Assembly: GCA_016178725.1 (NCBI GenBank)
Contig: JACOSV010000025.1
Location: forward strand, 1-37,254
DNA from: Candidatus Eiseniibacteriota bacterium
GTDB taxonomy: Bacteria > Eisenbacteria > RBG-16-71-46
DNA: 37,254 nt
Direction: 5' to 3'
The notes under the pieces are model-generated. The model made no database searches, was not told the origin of the DNA, and was given only the letters and a program-made list of their open reading frames with translations. A program made the position numbers and the translations under genes. Positions 8,232 to 19,605 of this stretch are shown piece by piece. The first letter of the stretch is position 1. The number at the start of each line of letters is the position of its first letter.

Positions 8232-8774
8232 ATGCGCGTCCTGGGACTGGATCCCGGCAGCCGCAAGACCGGCTTCGGCGTGGTCGAGCGCGACGGCAAC
8301 CGCCTGCGCTGCGTCACGCACGGCACGATCGCGCCCGCCGCGCGCCTCGCGCTCGCGGCGCGGCTGCACGCGATCGCGACCCGCGTCGGAACGCTGATCG
8401 AGTCCACGCGTCCCGACACGGTCGTCATCGAGGAGGCCTTCTACCACGAGAGCGTGCGCTCGACGCTGGTGCTCGGCCACGTGCGCGGCGCCCTGCTGGT
8501 CGCCGCGGTCGAGCACGGCGTGACGATCGCCGAGTACAGCCCGCGCGAGATCAAGCTCTCCGTCACCGGCTCGGGCGCCGCGGCCAAGGAGCAGGTCGGG
8601 TTCATGGTGTGCCGGCTGCTCGGGCTCGCGGGCACGATTCCGGCTGACGCGTCCGACGCGCTGGCGGCCGCCGTCTGCCATCTCAACCGCGCGCGCTTCT
8701 CGGCGCCGGCCCGCGCCGCGTCCGCGGCGGCGACGCGGCTCGAGGCGCTGCTCGCCACGCGGCGGACGCGATGA
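8232..8774 (+). CDS. ruvC: Holliday junction endonuclease RuvC
   Basis: This 180-residue RNase H-fold nuclease resolves Holliday junctions together with RuvAB. The four catalytic acids are all in place: Asp7 in GLDPGS, Glu67 in VVIEEAF, and Asp139 and Asp142 in PADASDALA. A GAGAGGG ribosome-binding site precedes the ATG. The stop overlaps the ruvA start as ATGA (8771-8774), implying coupled translation. The basic C-terminus after residue 155 is Ala/Arg-rich and varies within the family. Confidence 0.96.
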   Translation: MRVLGLDPGSRKTGFGVVERDGNRLRCVTHGTIAPAARLALAARLHAIATRVGTLIESTRPDTVVIEEAFYHESVRSTLVLGHVRGALLVAAVEHGVTIAEYSPREIKLSVTGSGAAAKEQVGFMVCRLLGLAGTIPADASDALAAAVCHLNRARFSAPARAASAAATRLEALLATRRTR

Positions 8775-9406
8775 TCGCCTCGCTACGCGGCACGCTCGCG
8801 GAAAAGGGCGCGGGCGACTGCGTCGTCGAGGCGGGCGGCGTGGGCTACCGCGTACAGGTCTCGACCCACACCGCGGCCGCGCTGCCCGATCCCGGAACGC
8901 CGGTGTTCCTGCTCACGCACCAGGTCGTGCGCGAGGACGCGCTGATGCTGTTCGGATTCGCCGACGCCGAGGAGCGCCGGCTGTTCGAGCTGCTCATCAC
9001 GGTGAGCGGCGTCGGGCCCAAGGTCGCGCTTGCGGTGCTGTCGGGGCTCAAGCCGCAGGCGCTCGCGCGCGCGATCCGCGACGAGAATCTCGCCGGGCTG
9101 GTCGCGATCCCGGGCGTCGGACGCAAGACCGCCGAGCGGCTCGTGGTCGAGCTGCGCGACAAGCTCGACGTGCTCGCCGCCGCGGGCGGCGCGCCGGCCG
9201 CGCCGGCCGCCGGGGCGCGCGGCGTGCTGCCGCGCTCCGAGCGCTTCGACGACGCCGTCGCGGCGCTGGTCCGTCTCGGCTACAGTGCAGCGCAGGCGCA
9301 GGACGTGGTGCGGCGCGTGGCCGAGGACGGCGACGGCGCCTCGCTCGAGGATCTGGTGCGACGCGCGCTGGCGCGGCTCGGCAAGGCCGCGGCCACGGTG
9401 CGCTAG
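8771..9406 (+). CDS. ruvA: Holliday junction branch-migration subunit RuvA
   Basis: This 211-residue DNA-binding subunit forms a tetramer on four-way junctions and loads RuvB. It has an N-terminal OB-fold (1-65, beginning [12 protein letters not shown]), a central pair of helix-hairpin-helix motifs ([15 protein letters not shown] near 78-92 and [13 protein letters not shown] near 113-125), an Ala/Pro-rich flexible linker (about 138-152), and the C-terminal three-helix domain that contacts RuvB (about 160-205). Its start lies inside the last codons of ruvC; ruvB begins 11 bases after its stop. Confidence 0.96.
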   Translation: MIASLRGTLAEKGAGDCVVEAGGVGYRVQVSTHTAAALPDPGTPVFLLTHQVVREDALMLFGFADAEERRLFELLITVSGVGPKVALAVLSGLKPQALARAIRDENLAGLVAIPGVGRKTAERLVVELRDKLDVLAAAGGAPAAPAAGARGVLPRSERFDDAVAALVRLGYSAAQAQDVVRRVAEDGDGASLEDLVRRALARLGKAAATVR

Positions 9407-9416
9407 GGAGGGCTGC

Positions 9417-10507
9417 GTGGGCGAACGTCGCAAGGGCGCCGCGCCGGATGCGCGCGCCGACCATCCCGCGCGTATGACCGACCCGGGCGCGTTCGCCGAG
9501 GACCTCACGGAAGAGAACCGGCTCCGGCCGCAGGCGCTGGGTGAGTTCGTCGGCCAGCCGGCGCTGCGCGAGCAGCTCGCGATCTTCATCGCCGCCGCGA
9601 AGCGCCGCGGCGAGGCGATGGATCACGTGCTCTTCCACGGACCGCCCGGTCTCGGCAAGACCACGCTCGCCACGATCCTCGCGCACGAGCTCGGCGTCGA
9701 GATCTCGCAGACCTCGGGCCCGGTGATCGAGCGGCCCGGCGATCTCGCCGGCCTGCTCACCAACCTCGGCCCGCGCGGCATCCTCTTCGTGGACGAGATC
9801 CACCGCTTGAGCCCGGTGGTCGAGGAGTACCTCTATCCGGCGCTCGAGGACTTCACGCTCGACATCCTGATCGACCGCGGCCCGAGCGCTCGCTCGCTCA
9901 AGCTTAACCTCGAGCGCTTCACGCTGGTCGGGGCGACCACGCGCTCGGGCCTGCTCTCGTCGCCGCTGCGTTCCCGCTTCGGCGTCACGCTGCGGCTCGA
10001 CTACTACGCCGCCGGCGATCTCGCCGACATCGTGCGGCGCTCGGCCGGGATCCTCGGCGTCGAGGTCGCGGACGAGGCGGCGGTCGAGATCGCGCGCCGC
10101 GCGCGCGGCACCCCGCGCATCGCCAACCGGCTGCTGCGCCGCATCAGCGACTTCGCGCTCGTCAAGGCCGACGGCCGCATTTCGCTGCCGGTGACACGCG
10201 AGGCGCTGCGGCTGCTCGAGGTGGACGAGAAGGGGCTCGACGAGATGGATCGCCGGCTGCTCGAAGCGCTGATCGTCAAGTACCGCGGCGGGCCCGTCGG
10301 GCTCGGCACGCTGGCGGTGGTGGTGGGCGAGGAGCCGGGCACGCTCGAGGACGTGTACGAGCCGTTCCTGATCCAGGAGGGGTTCATCCACCGCACCGCG
10401 CGCGGCCGCGAGGCGACCGAGCTCGCGTACCGCCACCTCGGGCTCGAGCCTCCGGGCGCGGGCGCCGCCGCCCTCGCGCGCGGCGCGCAGCCCGAGCTGC
10501 CGCTCCC

Positions 10508-10511
<4 letters not shown>
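9417..10511 (+). CDS. ruvB: Holliday junction DNA helicase RuvB
   Basis: This hexameric AAA+ motor drives branch migration with RuvA. Walker A is GPPGLGKT (75-82), Walker B is VDEIH (125-129), sensor 1 is GATTRSG, and the C-terminal winged helix contains [24 protein letters not shown]. Two starts are possible. GTG at 9417 has GGAGGG just upstream and gives 364 residues with a short Arg/Ala-rich tail at the front; ATG at 9474 gives 345 residues, closer to the usual 335-345, but has no ribosome-binding site. The GTG is preferred on the Shine-Dalgarno evidence. The stop overlaps the apparent queA start. Confidence 0.95.
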
Positions 10512-11593
<1,082 letters not shown>

Positions 11594-11672
11594 GGGGGCG
11601 CGGCGTCCGCGCGGGCCGCCTTCGTGGACGCGCGGCGCACGCGCCGACTGGCGGCGGCGCGACGCGAAGGGG

Positions 11673-11678
11673 TATAAT
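11673..11678 (+). promoter_or_regulatory. Isolated TATAAT in a convergent intergenic region
   Basis: A perfect TATAAT lies in the 154-base gap between the 3' ends of queA (+) and the acyl-CoA carboxylase gene (-). There is no -35 at 16-18 bases and no TGn extension. No plus-strand gene follows; any transcript would run antisense into the carboxylase 3' end. The rest of the gap holds only short GC-rich inverted repeats. This may be chance. Confidence 0.2.
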
Positions 11679-11747
11679 TCAGGCGCTCGCGGAAGGGGGA
11701 CGGCCCACGGCCATTAGGCTGCCCTCTTGCGACGACGGATCAATGAC

Positions 11748-13298
<1,551 letters not shown>

Positions 13299-13334
13299 CG
13301 CTTCCTCCACGAGGTCGTGATTGCGGCGCGGGGG

Positions 13335-13363
13335 AGCGTAGGGACGGGCCCGGCGAGGGTCAA
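13335..13363 (-). promoter_or_regulatory. Promoter of the acyl-CoA carboxylase gene
   Basis: Minus strand: TTGACC (13363-13358), exactly 17 bases, then TACGCT (13340-13335). The predicted start near 13328 gives a leader of about 30 bases with GGAGG just before the TTG start codon. The box lies within the 71 bases separating this gene from the divergent glycosyltransferase gene. Confidence 0.6.
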
Positions 13364-13369
13364 GGTCGC

Positions 13370-14614
13370 GTGCCGATAACGCCCTGGTCGCCGTGGCACC
13401 TGTGGCTCACGCAGCCGCAGGACGGACTCCCGTGGACGGGCTGGACGCACAGCCTCGTCTTCGTCGTCCTCTTCTGCGCGCTCGTGGACTTCGTCAAGCT
13501 GCTCATCGAGCTGCTCGGCCGCAGCGAGGCGCGCCGCTTCACCTCGGATCCCCAGATGGTCACGGCGGTGATCCCGTGCCGGAACGGCGCGCGCCGGCTC
13601 CCGGGCACGATCGCCGAGCTCACGCGGCTGCTGCCGGCCGAGCGCATCCTGGTCGTGGACGACGGCAGCACGGACGACACCGCGGCGGTCGCCGCCGAGC
13701 TCGGCTGCACCGTGCACCGCTTCGCGAAGAGCAAGGGCAAGGCGGGCGCGATTCACTACGCCATCCACCGGGTCACGACGCCCTACACGCTGCTGCTCGA
13801 CGACGACACGCGGCTCGGCGGCGCGCGCCTGCCGACGTCGCTGCTCTCCGAGGACGGATTCGACGGCGTGGCGTTCCACGTGCTGCCCGACCGCCGCGAC
13901 CGCGACGGCGCGCACGGCAATCACTTCCTCGGCGCGCTGCAGCGCTACGAGTACGGGAAGAGCATGGAGATCGGCAAGCGCTTCCACGACGTCACGCACT
14001 CGGTGAGCTGCATCTCCGGCGCCGCGGGGCTCTTCCGCACCGGCGATCTCGACGCGCTGCACCACCGGCACACCGGCGTGTTCCAGGCCGAAGATCTGCA
14101 GCGCACGATCGTCCATCTGCTCGAGCGCCATCGCATCGTGTTCGCCAACGAGCCGGTGTGGACGGTGGCGCCGAGCACGTTCGGCGGCTGGCTGCGCCAG
14201 CGGCTCACCGGCTGGTACCCGGGCCTCTACCATCAGGCCGCCAACTTCATCCGCCTGCTCTTCCGCCGCGGCGTGTCCTGGCGGCTGCGCTACGAGATGG
14301 CGTACAACCTCTACATGCTGATCAGCGATCCGCTGAAGACGTGGTCGATCGTGATGATCGCGGCGACGCCGGCGCTGCGCTGGTGGGGCGCGGCGATCTA
14401 CCTCGCGTACCTCGCGTTCGAGATCTATCCATGGTGGGTGGTGCGCACCCCCGGCTCCGACCGTCGCGCGCCGCTCCCCGTGCTGCTCGTCTATCCGCTC
14501 TACGGCGCGGTGAACACCATGCTGCGCACCGCCTCGCTCGCCACCTGGTTCTGGTTCCGGTACGTCACCGGTTCCATGCGGCCCCGCCGGGGCCCGAAGG
14601 ATCGCATCGCATGA
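13370..14614 (+). CDS. Membrane glycosyltransferase, family GT2
   Basis: This 414-residue protein has an N-terminal membrane helix (about 27-49), a cytoplasmic GT-A domain, and C-terminal hydrophobic segments (about 314-362 and 370-400). GT2 motifs are in order: VVDDGSTDD (95-103, nucleotide Asp), LLLDDDTRL (141-149, the DxD-like metal site), FQAEDLQRT (238-246, the ED catalytic-base region) and [10 protein letters not shown] (276-285), which takes the place of the QxxRW motif of processive synthases (cellulose, hyaluronan, poly-GlcNAc) but is not a perfect match. It therefore probably extends a polysaccharide using UDP-sugars. The GTG start is preceded by AAGG. Its stop overlaps the next gene by ATGA, tying it to an exported barrel-like protein. 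Confidence 0.82.
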   Translation: MPITPWSPWHLWLTQPQDGLPWTGWTHSLVFVVLFCALVDFVKLLIELLGRSEARRFTSDPQMVTAVIPCRNGARRLPGTIAELTRLLPAERILVVDDGSTDDTAAVAAELGCTVHRFAKSKGKAGAIHYAIHRVTTPYTLLLDDDTRLGGARLPTSLLSEDGFDGVAFHVLPDRRDRDGAHGNHFLGALQRYEYGKSMEIGKRFHDVTHSVSCISGAAGLFRTGDLDALHHRHTGVFQAEDLQRTIVHLLERHRIVFANEPVWTVAPSTFGGWLRQRLTGWYPGLYHQAANFIRLLFRRGVSWRLRYEMAYNLYMLISDPLKTWSIVMIAATPALRWWGAAIYLAYLAFEIYPWWVVRTPGSDRRAPLPVLLVYPLYGAVNTMLRTASLATWFWFRYVTGSMRPRRGPKDRIA

Positions 14615-15303
14615 GACGCCTCGCGTGCACCCTGCTGTTCCTGCTCGCCGCCGCGACGCCCGCCGCCGCCACGCCGCCCGCCTACGTCGGCGGGCAGGTG
14701 CGCTACTGGTGGTTCAGCGACCACAACGACCTGCGCGACGCGATCGTCTACTGGGTGCCGGGCCCGTTCCACGTGCAGCTCGAGTACTGGGACTTCGTGG
14801 ACCACGCCACGCTGGATCAGTTCCGCCCCGAGGTCGGGTTGCACCTGCGCGACCGGCGCAAGTCGGTCTACACGCTCCAGTGGCGGCACGAGCGCAATCA
14901 GGAACGCTTCTGGGCCGGCACCGACCAGGTCGTGAGCGACCACGTGGTCGCGCGCGCCGAGGTGAGCCCGATCGTCGCCAGCGACTCGACGCTGTTCGTC
15001 GTCAGCGCGGGCGGCGACTACTACTGGACGTCGTGGAACTTCGCGTCGGCGACCGCCATCCGCGACCCGCGCGAGGGCGGGCTGTGGGTGTTCCCGCTGC
15101 GCGTGCGGCTCGCGAACGAGGCGAACGACTGGGTTCAGGCGACGCTGGCGCCCGCGAGCCGCGGCACCATCGGCTGGGCGTTCGACGTGAAGCAGCGCTG
15201 GCTCAAGCTCGGGATCGAGCGCAACAGCCGCTACGATTTCACGCGCCTCGACAACACCATCCTCACGGTCGGCGTCGAGTTCCCGCTCTCGCCGGAGCCC
15301 TGA
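14611..15303 (+). CDS. Exported beta-strand-rich protein, probable small outer-membrane barrel
   Basis: This 230-residue protein has a clear signal peptide (1-20, ending AAATP). The mature chain is a chain of alternating polar/aromatic strands (VGGQVRYWWFSDH, FHVQLEYWDFVDHA, SVYTLQWRHERNQ, WLKLGIERNSRYDF, TILTVGVEFPLS), consistent with a 10-12-strand barrel. Its start overlaps the stop of the GT2 glycosyltransferase (ATGA), so the two are translated together. E. coli has a comparable pairing of the GT2 protein YaiP with the barrel protein YaiO; by analogy this could help export or modify a polysaccharide. That link is inference; sequence membership in the YaiO family was not established. Confidence 0.65.
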   Translation: MRRLACTLLFLLAAATPAAATPPAYVGGQVRYWWFSDHNDLRDAIVYWVPGPFHVQLEYWDFVDHATLDQFRPEVGLHLRDRRKSVYTLQWRHERNQERFWAGTDQVVSDHVVARAEVSPIVASDSTLFVVSAGGDYYWTSWNFASATAIRDPREGGLWVFPLRVRLANEANDWVQATLAPASRGTIGWAFDVKQRWLKLGIERNSRYDFTRLDNTILTVGVEFPLSPEP

Positions 15304-15337
15304 TCGCCCGCGGCCCTTCGCGTCGCGCGCACGGCGC

Positions 15338-15346
15338 TGCTATCCT
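15338..15346 (+). promoter_or_regulatory. Extended -10 promoter of yqeY
   Basis: TGC followed directly by TATCCT (15341-15346) forms an extended -10. The -35 region is weak (TTCGCG, 15317-15322, 18-base spacer). The start codon lies 37 bases downstream with GGAAAGG in between. Confidence 0.4.
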
Positions 15347-15382
15347 CGCCGCCCTCGCAGACCGCCGGAAAGGGACACGACC

Positions 15383-15847
15383 GTGGCCGACGACACCATC
15401 CTCTCGCGGATCCAGACCGACATGACCGCCGCGATGAAGTCGCGCGAGGCGGCGACGTTGAGCACGCTGCGCATGCTCAAGACGGCTCTCATGGAGGCGC
15501 GAACGCGGAAGCCCCGCGACGCTTCGCTCACCGCGGACGAAGAGATCGAGGTCCTGCAGCGCTACGCCAAGAAGCGGCGCGAGGCGATCGAGGAGTTTCG
15601 CAAGCTCGGGCGCGACGATCTGGTCGCCAGCGAGGAGAAGGAGATCGCGGTCACTGCCGCGTACCTGCCGCAGGGCCTCGGCGACGACGAGCTGCGCGCG
15701 CTGATCCGCGAGGCGATCGCCGCGACCGGCGCCGCCGGCCCGAAGGACACGGGCAAGGTGATCGGCGCGGTCATGGCGAAGGCCAAAGGGCGCGTCGAGG
15801 GCGGCACGGTCTCGCGCCTCGTGAAGGAAGCGCTCGCCGGCGCGTAG
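15383..15847 (+). CDS. yqeY: GatB/YqeY-domain protein
   Basis: This 154-residue cytoplasmic protein matches the YqeY family over its whole length. It begins with LSRIQTDMTAAMKSREAATLSTLRML, has a highly charged helical middle (EEIEVLQRYAKKRREAIEEFRKLGR) and ends with the small tail domain shared with GatB (DTGKVIGAVMAKAKGRVEGGTVSRLVKEAL). YqeY resembles the part of aspartyl/glutamyl-tRNA amidotransferase subunit B that contacts tRNA; its own role is not settled. The GTG start is preceded by GGAAAGG. It is a single gene facing mtgA. Confidence 0.93.
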   Translation: MADDTILSRIQTDMTAAMKSREAATLSTLRMLKTALMEARTRKPRDASLTADEEIEVLQRYAKKRREAIEEFRKLGRDDLVASEEKEIAVTAAYLPQGLGDDELRALIREAIAATGAAGPKDTGKVIGAVMAKAKGRVEGGTVSRLVKEALAGA

Positions 15848-15891
15848 CCGGCGCGTGCCTCACGCCCGCCGCGGCGCCGGGGCCGCACGCG

Positions 15892-16764
15892 TCACGGCAG
15901 CGAGTCGGGAAGCGCCGCGCTCGAATCGCCGGCCGTCGGCGCCGTGACGCCGGTGTCCGCCGGCGCGCTCGGCGATCCGCCGCCGCCGAACAGCCAGTCG
16001 AACAGGCCGTGATGAAGCCGCGCGCCGCCGGTCGCGGCGAGGAACTCGTCGTGCGTGATGAAGCCGCGCGCCGCCATGCGCCCGAGGATCATCCGCGCCC
16101 GGGACTCGATGCGCCGCGAAGGGTGCGCCGGATCCCAGCGTCGCGGGTTGATGATCACGGCGGCGAGCAGCGCCGCCTGCCGCGGATCGAGCGACGCGGC
16201 CGCGACGCCGAAGTGCCGGCGCGCCGCCGCCTCGATCCCGAAGATGCCGTCGCCCCATTCGATGAGGTTCAGGTAGAGCTCGAAGATGCGCCGCTTGTTG
16301 AGCGCGCCCTCGAGCCTCCGCGCGATCGCGATCTCCTCGAGCTTGCGCGTCAGCGTGCGCGCGTTGCCGAGGTAGAGGTTGCGCGCCAGCTGCTGCGTGA
16401 TCGTGCTGCCGCCGCGCACGATACGCCCGGCGCGCACGTTGCGGCGGAGCGCCGCCCGCATCTCGTTCCAGTCGAGGCCGTCGTGGCTGAAGAACGCGTC
16501 GTCCTCGGCGATCAGCACCGCGCGGCGCAGCAGGGGCGAGATGCGTCCGTACGGCACCCAGCGCTGGTCGATCGCGTAGCGGTGGCCGTCGCGCCGCGCC
16601 TCGTCGGCGCGCTGGCGCATCATCGCCGTGCTCACGGGTACGGCCCGCGCGAGCCCCGTCACGTCGTAGCGGGACGCGGCCATGCCGTACAACGCGGCGA
16701 TCACGATCGCGAGCCCCGCGAGCAGCACGAGCCCCGCGAGCAGCGGGACGAGGAGTCGATTCAC
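15892..16764 (-). CDS. mtgA: Monofunctional peptidoglycan transglycosylase MtgA
   Basis: This 290-residue GT51 enzyme polymerises lipid II into glycan strands at the inner membrane without a transpeptidase domain. One N-terminal membrane helix (about 4-28) is followed by the catalytic motifs: IAEDDAFFSHDG with Glu87 as the catalytic acid, GGSTITQQLARN (118-129), KLEEIAIARRLE (141-152) and ELYLNLIEWG (162-171, second Glu). The C-terminal 35 residues are Gly/Pro/Ser-rich and probably disordered. The start is GTG at 16764, without a clear ribosome-binding site, 23 bases after the PP2C-phosphatase stop, so it is likely translated from that transcript. Confidence 0.92.
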   Translation of the reverse strand: MNRLLVPLLAGLVLLAGLAIVIAALYGMAASRYDVTGLARAVPVSTAMMRQRADEARRDGHRYAIDQRWVPYGRISPLLRRAVLIAEDDAFFSHDGLDWNEMRAALRRNVRAGRIVRGGSTITQQLARNLYLGNARTLTRKLEEIAIARRLEGALNKRRIFELYLNLIEWGDGIFGIEAAARRHFGVAAASLDPRQAALLAAVIINPRRWDPAHPSRRIESRARMILGRMAARGFITHDEFLAATGGARLHHGLFDWLFGGGGSPSAPADTGVTAPTAGDSSAALPDSLP

Positions 16765-16787
16765 CGCCGGCGGGGGCTAAGGGGCGA

Positions 16788-18104
16788 TCACCGCGCGGCG
16801 CGCGGGCCCACGACGACGGCGGTCATGTCGTCGCTCTGTCCGGCGCTGCCGCGGAACTTCTCGACGTCCTTCAGCAGGCAGCCGATGACCTCCGACGACG
16901 GCAGCGCGCAGCACGACTGCCAGATCGTGCGCAGACGATCTTCGCCGAACTGCTGGCCGTAGCTGTCGGTCGCCTCGGAGATGCCGTCGCTGTAGAGCAG
17001 CAGCGCGTCACCGTCGCCGAAGGACGCCTCGCCATACGTGTACTCGGCGTCGTCGAAGAGTCCGAGCAGCAGCCCGCCTTCCTGCAGCTCCTCGATCGAG
17101 CCGTCGCCGCGCCGCAGCATCGGGTAGTTGTGGCCGGCGTTCGTGAACCGCAGCACGCCGTGCGCGTGGTCCACCTCGGCGTAGAAGAGCGTGATGAACT
17201 TGCCGCCCGACGCCGAGCGCGCGACGCTGCGGTTCACCTGGCGGATCGCTTCGGTGATCTCGCGCTCGCCGTTACAGAACGCGCGCAGCGACGCCTGCAC
17301 GTTGGACATGAGCAGCGCCGCCGGCACGCCCTTGCCCGAGACGTCGGCGATCGTGATCGCGAAGCGGCTGCCGTCGAGCGGAAAGTAGTCGAAGTAGTCG
17401 CCGCCCACCTGCCGAGCCGGGACGACCTTGCCGTGCACCTCCCACGGCCCGCCATGGAGCGGTCCCGACGGCACGAGGCTCATCTGGATGTCGCGGGCCA
17501 GATCGAGCTCGCTCTCCATGCGCCGATTCTCCTCCTCGAGCCGCTTCTTCTCCTCGGCCTCGACGCGGAGCCGCGCCTGTTCGATCACGCCGGCGTAGTT
17601 GGTCGCGACGATCGTGAGCAGCTTCGCCTCGTCGTCGGTCCAGTGCCGGCCGGGCGTGCGGTTCGTGACGGCGAGCATGCCGGTGATGCGGTTGTCCACC
17701 TTGAGTGGCACGGCCATCACCGCGCGCACGCGGCTCACAATCCTACGGATGCCCGAGAAGCGCTCGTCGTCGAGCAGATCGGACGAGATCAGCGGCTCGC
17801 CCTTGTGCAGCAGATAGCCCATCACCGTCGTGACGATCGGCAGCTCCCACGATCCCGAGTCGAGCCCGGGCTGGTGCTTGCGCACGAGCGTCTTCGCGGT
17901 CGCACCGCCGTCCACGCCGAGCAGCTTGATCGAGCCCTCGTCGGCGGAGAGCAGCCCGGTGGTCTTCTGCACGATCCAGTCGAGGATCGGCCGCAGCTCG
18001 GTGTTCGACGCGACCACCGAGCACAGCTCGGAGAGGAAATTGATCTCGGCCTCGAGATTGCGCGCCGGGCTGGCGGCGTTCTCGGGCGACGCGGTCGGAG
18101 GCAT
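16788..18104 (-). CDS. GAF-domain PP2C (SpoIIE/RsbU-type) serine/threonine phosphatase
   Basis: This 438-residue soluble regulator has three parts: a GAF sensor domain (about 22-178), a charged coiled-coil linker (about 178-208) and a PP2C/SpoIIE phosphatase domain (about 215-435). The phosphatase metal-binding acids are visible in QVGGDYFDYF (Asp236), ADVSGKGVPAALLMS (Asp254), YSDGISEATD (Asp373) and GQSDDMTAVVV (Asp425/Asp426). Such proteins usually dephosphorylate an anti-sigma-factor antagonist, turning an environmental signal into sigma-factor release. No partner kinase or STAS antagonist is nearby, so the target is unknown. The ATG at 18104 has GGAG 8 bases upstream; an earlier in-frame codon was rejected because it would lie inside the promoter region. 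Confidence 0.9.
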   Translation of the reverse strand: MPPTASPENAASPARNLEAEINFLSELCSVVASNTELRPILDWIVQKTTGLLSADEGSIKLLGVDGGATAKTLVRKHQPGLDSGSWELPIVTTVMGYLLHKGEPLISSDLLDDERFSGIRRIVSRVRAVMAVPLKVDNRITGMLAVTNRTPGRHWTDDEAKLLTIVATNYAGVIEQARLRVEAEEKKRLEEENRRMESELDLARDIQMSLVPSGPLHGGPWEVHGKVVPARQVGGDYFDYFPLDGSRFAITIADVSGKGVPAALLMSNVQASLRAFCNGEREITEAIRQVNRSVARSASGGKFITLFYAEVDHAHGVLRFTNAGHNYPMLRRGDGSIEELQEGGLLLGLFDDAEYTYGEASFGDGDALLLYSDGISEATDSYGQQFGEDRLRTIWQSCCALPSSEVIGCLLKDVEKFRGSAGQSDDMTAVVVGPRAAR

Positions 18105-18145
18105 GGCGTGCTCCACGGGGGGAGGGGGTCCGAGGCTGCGCTTCG

Positions 18146-18174
18146 AGTCTAGGCCTGCGCGCGGGGCGGCACAA
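18146..18174 (-). promoter_or_regulatory. Promoter of the GAF-PP2C/mtgA unit
   Basis: Minus strand: TTGTGC (18174-18169), 17 bases, TAGACT (18151-18146). The start codon lies about 42 bases downstream of the -10. It is back-to-back with the crotonase promoter, the two -35 boxes being 14 bases apart, within a 178-base divergent region that holds nothing else recognisable. Confidence 0.62.
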
Positions 18175-18188
18175 CCACGCTCATTCCC

Positions 18189-18217
18189 TTGTCCGCGCGC
18201 GGAGCGCTGCCTATACT
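18189..18217 (+). promoter_or_regulatory. Promoter of the crotonase gene
   Basis: TTGTCC (18189-18194), exactly 17 bases, TATACT (18212-18217): the best housekeeping-type promoter in the window. About 58 bases of GC-rich leader follow before the ATG at 18283, which has AAAGG just upstream. Confidence 0.68.
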
Positions 18218-18282
18218 GCCGCCCGCCGCAGCTGCGGCGCCGGCCGCCGCGCCGGCCGCGCGTCGCCGAGCGAAAGGCCCCG

Positions 18283-19080
18283 ATGACCACGACCGCCAGC
18301 GCCCATCAGCACCTGCTCGTCGAGCGTCGCGACGCGGTGACCGTGATGTCGGTCCACCGCCCCGACGTCATGAACGCCCTCAACCGCGCGACCCTCGCCG
18401 AGATCGAGGCATGCGTCGCCGGATTCGTCGCCGACGATGAGCAGGGCGCGCTCATCGTCACCGGGAGCGGCGAGAAGAGCTTTATCTCGGGCGCCGACAT
18501 CCAGGAGCTCGCGGTGCTCGACCCGAAGGGCGCGCAGGCGATCTCGCGCTTCGGCCAGCGCGTGCTCGACGCGATCGAGCAGTCGCCGAAGCCCGTGATC
18601 GCCGCGATCAACGGCTACGCGTTCGGTGGCGGCTGCGAGCTGGCGCTCGCCTGCCACGTGCGCCTCGCCTCGGACAACGCCGTGATGGGGTTGCCCGAGG
18701 TCGGGCTCGGCATCATCCCCGGCTACGGCGGCACGCAGCGGCTGCCGCGGCTCGTCGGCCGCGGCCGCGCGCTCGAGCTCATCATGAGCGGCCGGCGCGT
18801 CAAGGCCGACGAGGCCGAGCGGATCGGGCTGGTCAATCGCGTCGTGCCGCGCGCCGAGCTGCTCGCCGAGGCCGAGGCGCTGGCGCGGTCGTTCCTCAAG
18901 AACGGGCCGCTTGCCGTCGCGGCGGCGCTCGAAGCCGTGCACCGCGGACTCTCGATGGGCCTCGACGAGGGCCAGCGGCTCGAGAGCGGCCAATTCGGCA
19001 TCCTCGCCGCGAGCGAGGACATGCACGAAGGCCTGAACGCCTTCCTCGAGAAGCGCCCCGCGCGCTTCCATCGCCGCTAG
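18283..19080 (+). CDS. Enoyl-CoA hydratase (crotonase family)
   Basis: This 265-residue crotonase-fold enzyme hydrates trans-2-enoyl-CoA in fatty-acid or butanoate metabolism. The oxyanion-hole segments FISGADIQEL (67-76) and INGYAFGGGCELALAC (109-124) are intact, and both catalytic glutamates of true hydratases are present: Glu119 in GGCEL and Glu139 in LPEVGLGIIPGYGGTQRL. This argues against an isomerase-only or degenerate member. It has its own promoter and AAAGG before the ATG. A thiolase and a 3-hydroxyacyl-CoA dehydrogenase lie 7-12 kb downstream and could act with it. An MgtC-type gene follows 11 bases after the stop. Confidence 0.93.
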   Translation: MTTTASAHQHLLVERRDAVTVMSVHRPDVMNALNRATLAEIEACVAGFVADDEQGALIVTGSGEKSFISGADIQELAVLDPKGAQAISRFGQRVLDAIEQSPKPVIAAINGYAFGGGCELALACHVRLASDNAVMGLPEVGLGIIPGYGGTQRLPRLVGRGRALELIMSGRRVKADEAERIGLVNRVVPRAELLAEAEALARSFLKNGPLAVAAALEAVHRGLSMGLDEGQRLESGQFGILAASEDMHEGLNAFLEKRPARFHRR

Positions 19081-19091
19081 CGGAGGTCCGC

Positions 19092-19541
19092 ATGCAGGGC
19101 AGCACGATGCAGGACGTGATCGCGATGTTCGTCAGCCTCGTCCTCGGGACGCTCGTGGGCTGGGAGCGTCAGGTGGGACGGAAGCCGGCGGGCCTGCGCA
19201 CGCACACGCTGGTGTGCGTCGGCTCGACGCTCTTCTGCCTGCTCACGAACCACGCGAGCCGCGACTTCGGCGGCGGCAACGTCGATCCGACGCGCATCAT
19301 CCACGGCGTCGTCACCGGCGTCGGGTTCCTCGGCGCCGGCAGCATCCTGCGGCAGGAGGGGTTCGTGCACGGCCTCACCACCGCCGCGAGCGTGTGGATG
19401 GTGGCGGCGATCGGCGTCGCGGTCGGCGTCCACGCGTACGGCCTCGCGATCACCGGGACGATCCTCGCGCTGGTCGTGCTCGAGGGCTACCGCTGGATCG
19501 AGCGCTGGCTGTCGCCGAGCGGCGAGGGCGCCGAGGAGTAG
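19092..19541 (+). CDS. MgtC/SapB-type integral membrane protein
   Basis: This 149-residue protein corresponds to the membrane domain of MgtC/SapB. Four to five hydrophobic helices are seen (about 6-22, 38-52, 70-86, 95-115, 116-135), with the family signatures LVLGTLVGWERQVGRKPAGLRTHTLVCVGS and GVVTGVGFLGAGSILRQ followed by GLTTAASVWM. The soluble C-terminal ACT-like domain of virulence-type MgtC is absent. Relatives are linked to magnesium limitation and membrane-potential control, but most short members are uncharacterised. GGAGG lies 5 bases before the ATG. It is probably cotranscribed with the crotonase. Confidence 0.88.
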   Translation: MQGSTMQDVIAMFVSLVLGTLVGWERQVGRKPAGLRTHTLVCVGSTLFCLLTNHASRDFGGGNVDPTRIIHGVVTGVGFLGAGSILRQEGFVHGLTTAASVWMVAAIGVAVGVHAYGLAITGTILALVVLEGYRWIERWLSPSGEGAEE

Positions 19542-19546
19542 GGGCC

Positions 19547-19578
19547 GCCGGCCGAATTCTTGTAGGCCGGCGCCGGCC
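19547..19578. terminator. GC-rich inverted repeats between convergent genes
   Basis: GCCGGCC (19547-19553) pairs with GGCCGGC (19565-19571) across an 11-base loop. The second arm also belongs to a 14-base perfect palindrome, GGCCGGCGCCGGCC (19565-19578). The position between the convergent MgtC-type and dehydrogenase genes suggests a terminator, although no T-tract follows on either strand. Confidence 0.35.
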
Positions 19579-19605
19579 GGCGTTCCGAGGCGGCGCCCGC
19601 CTGAT

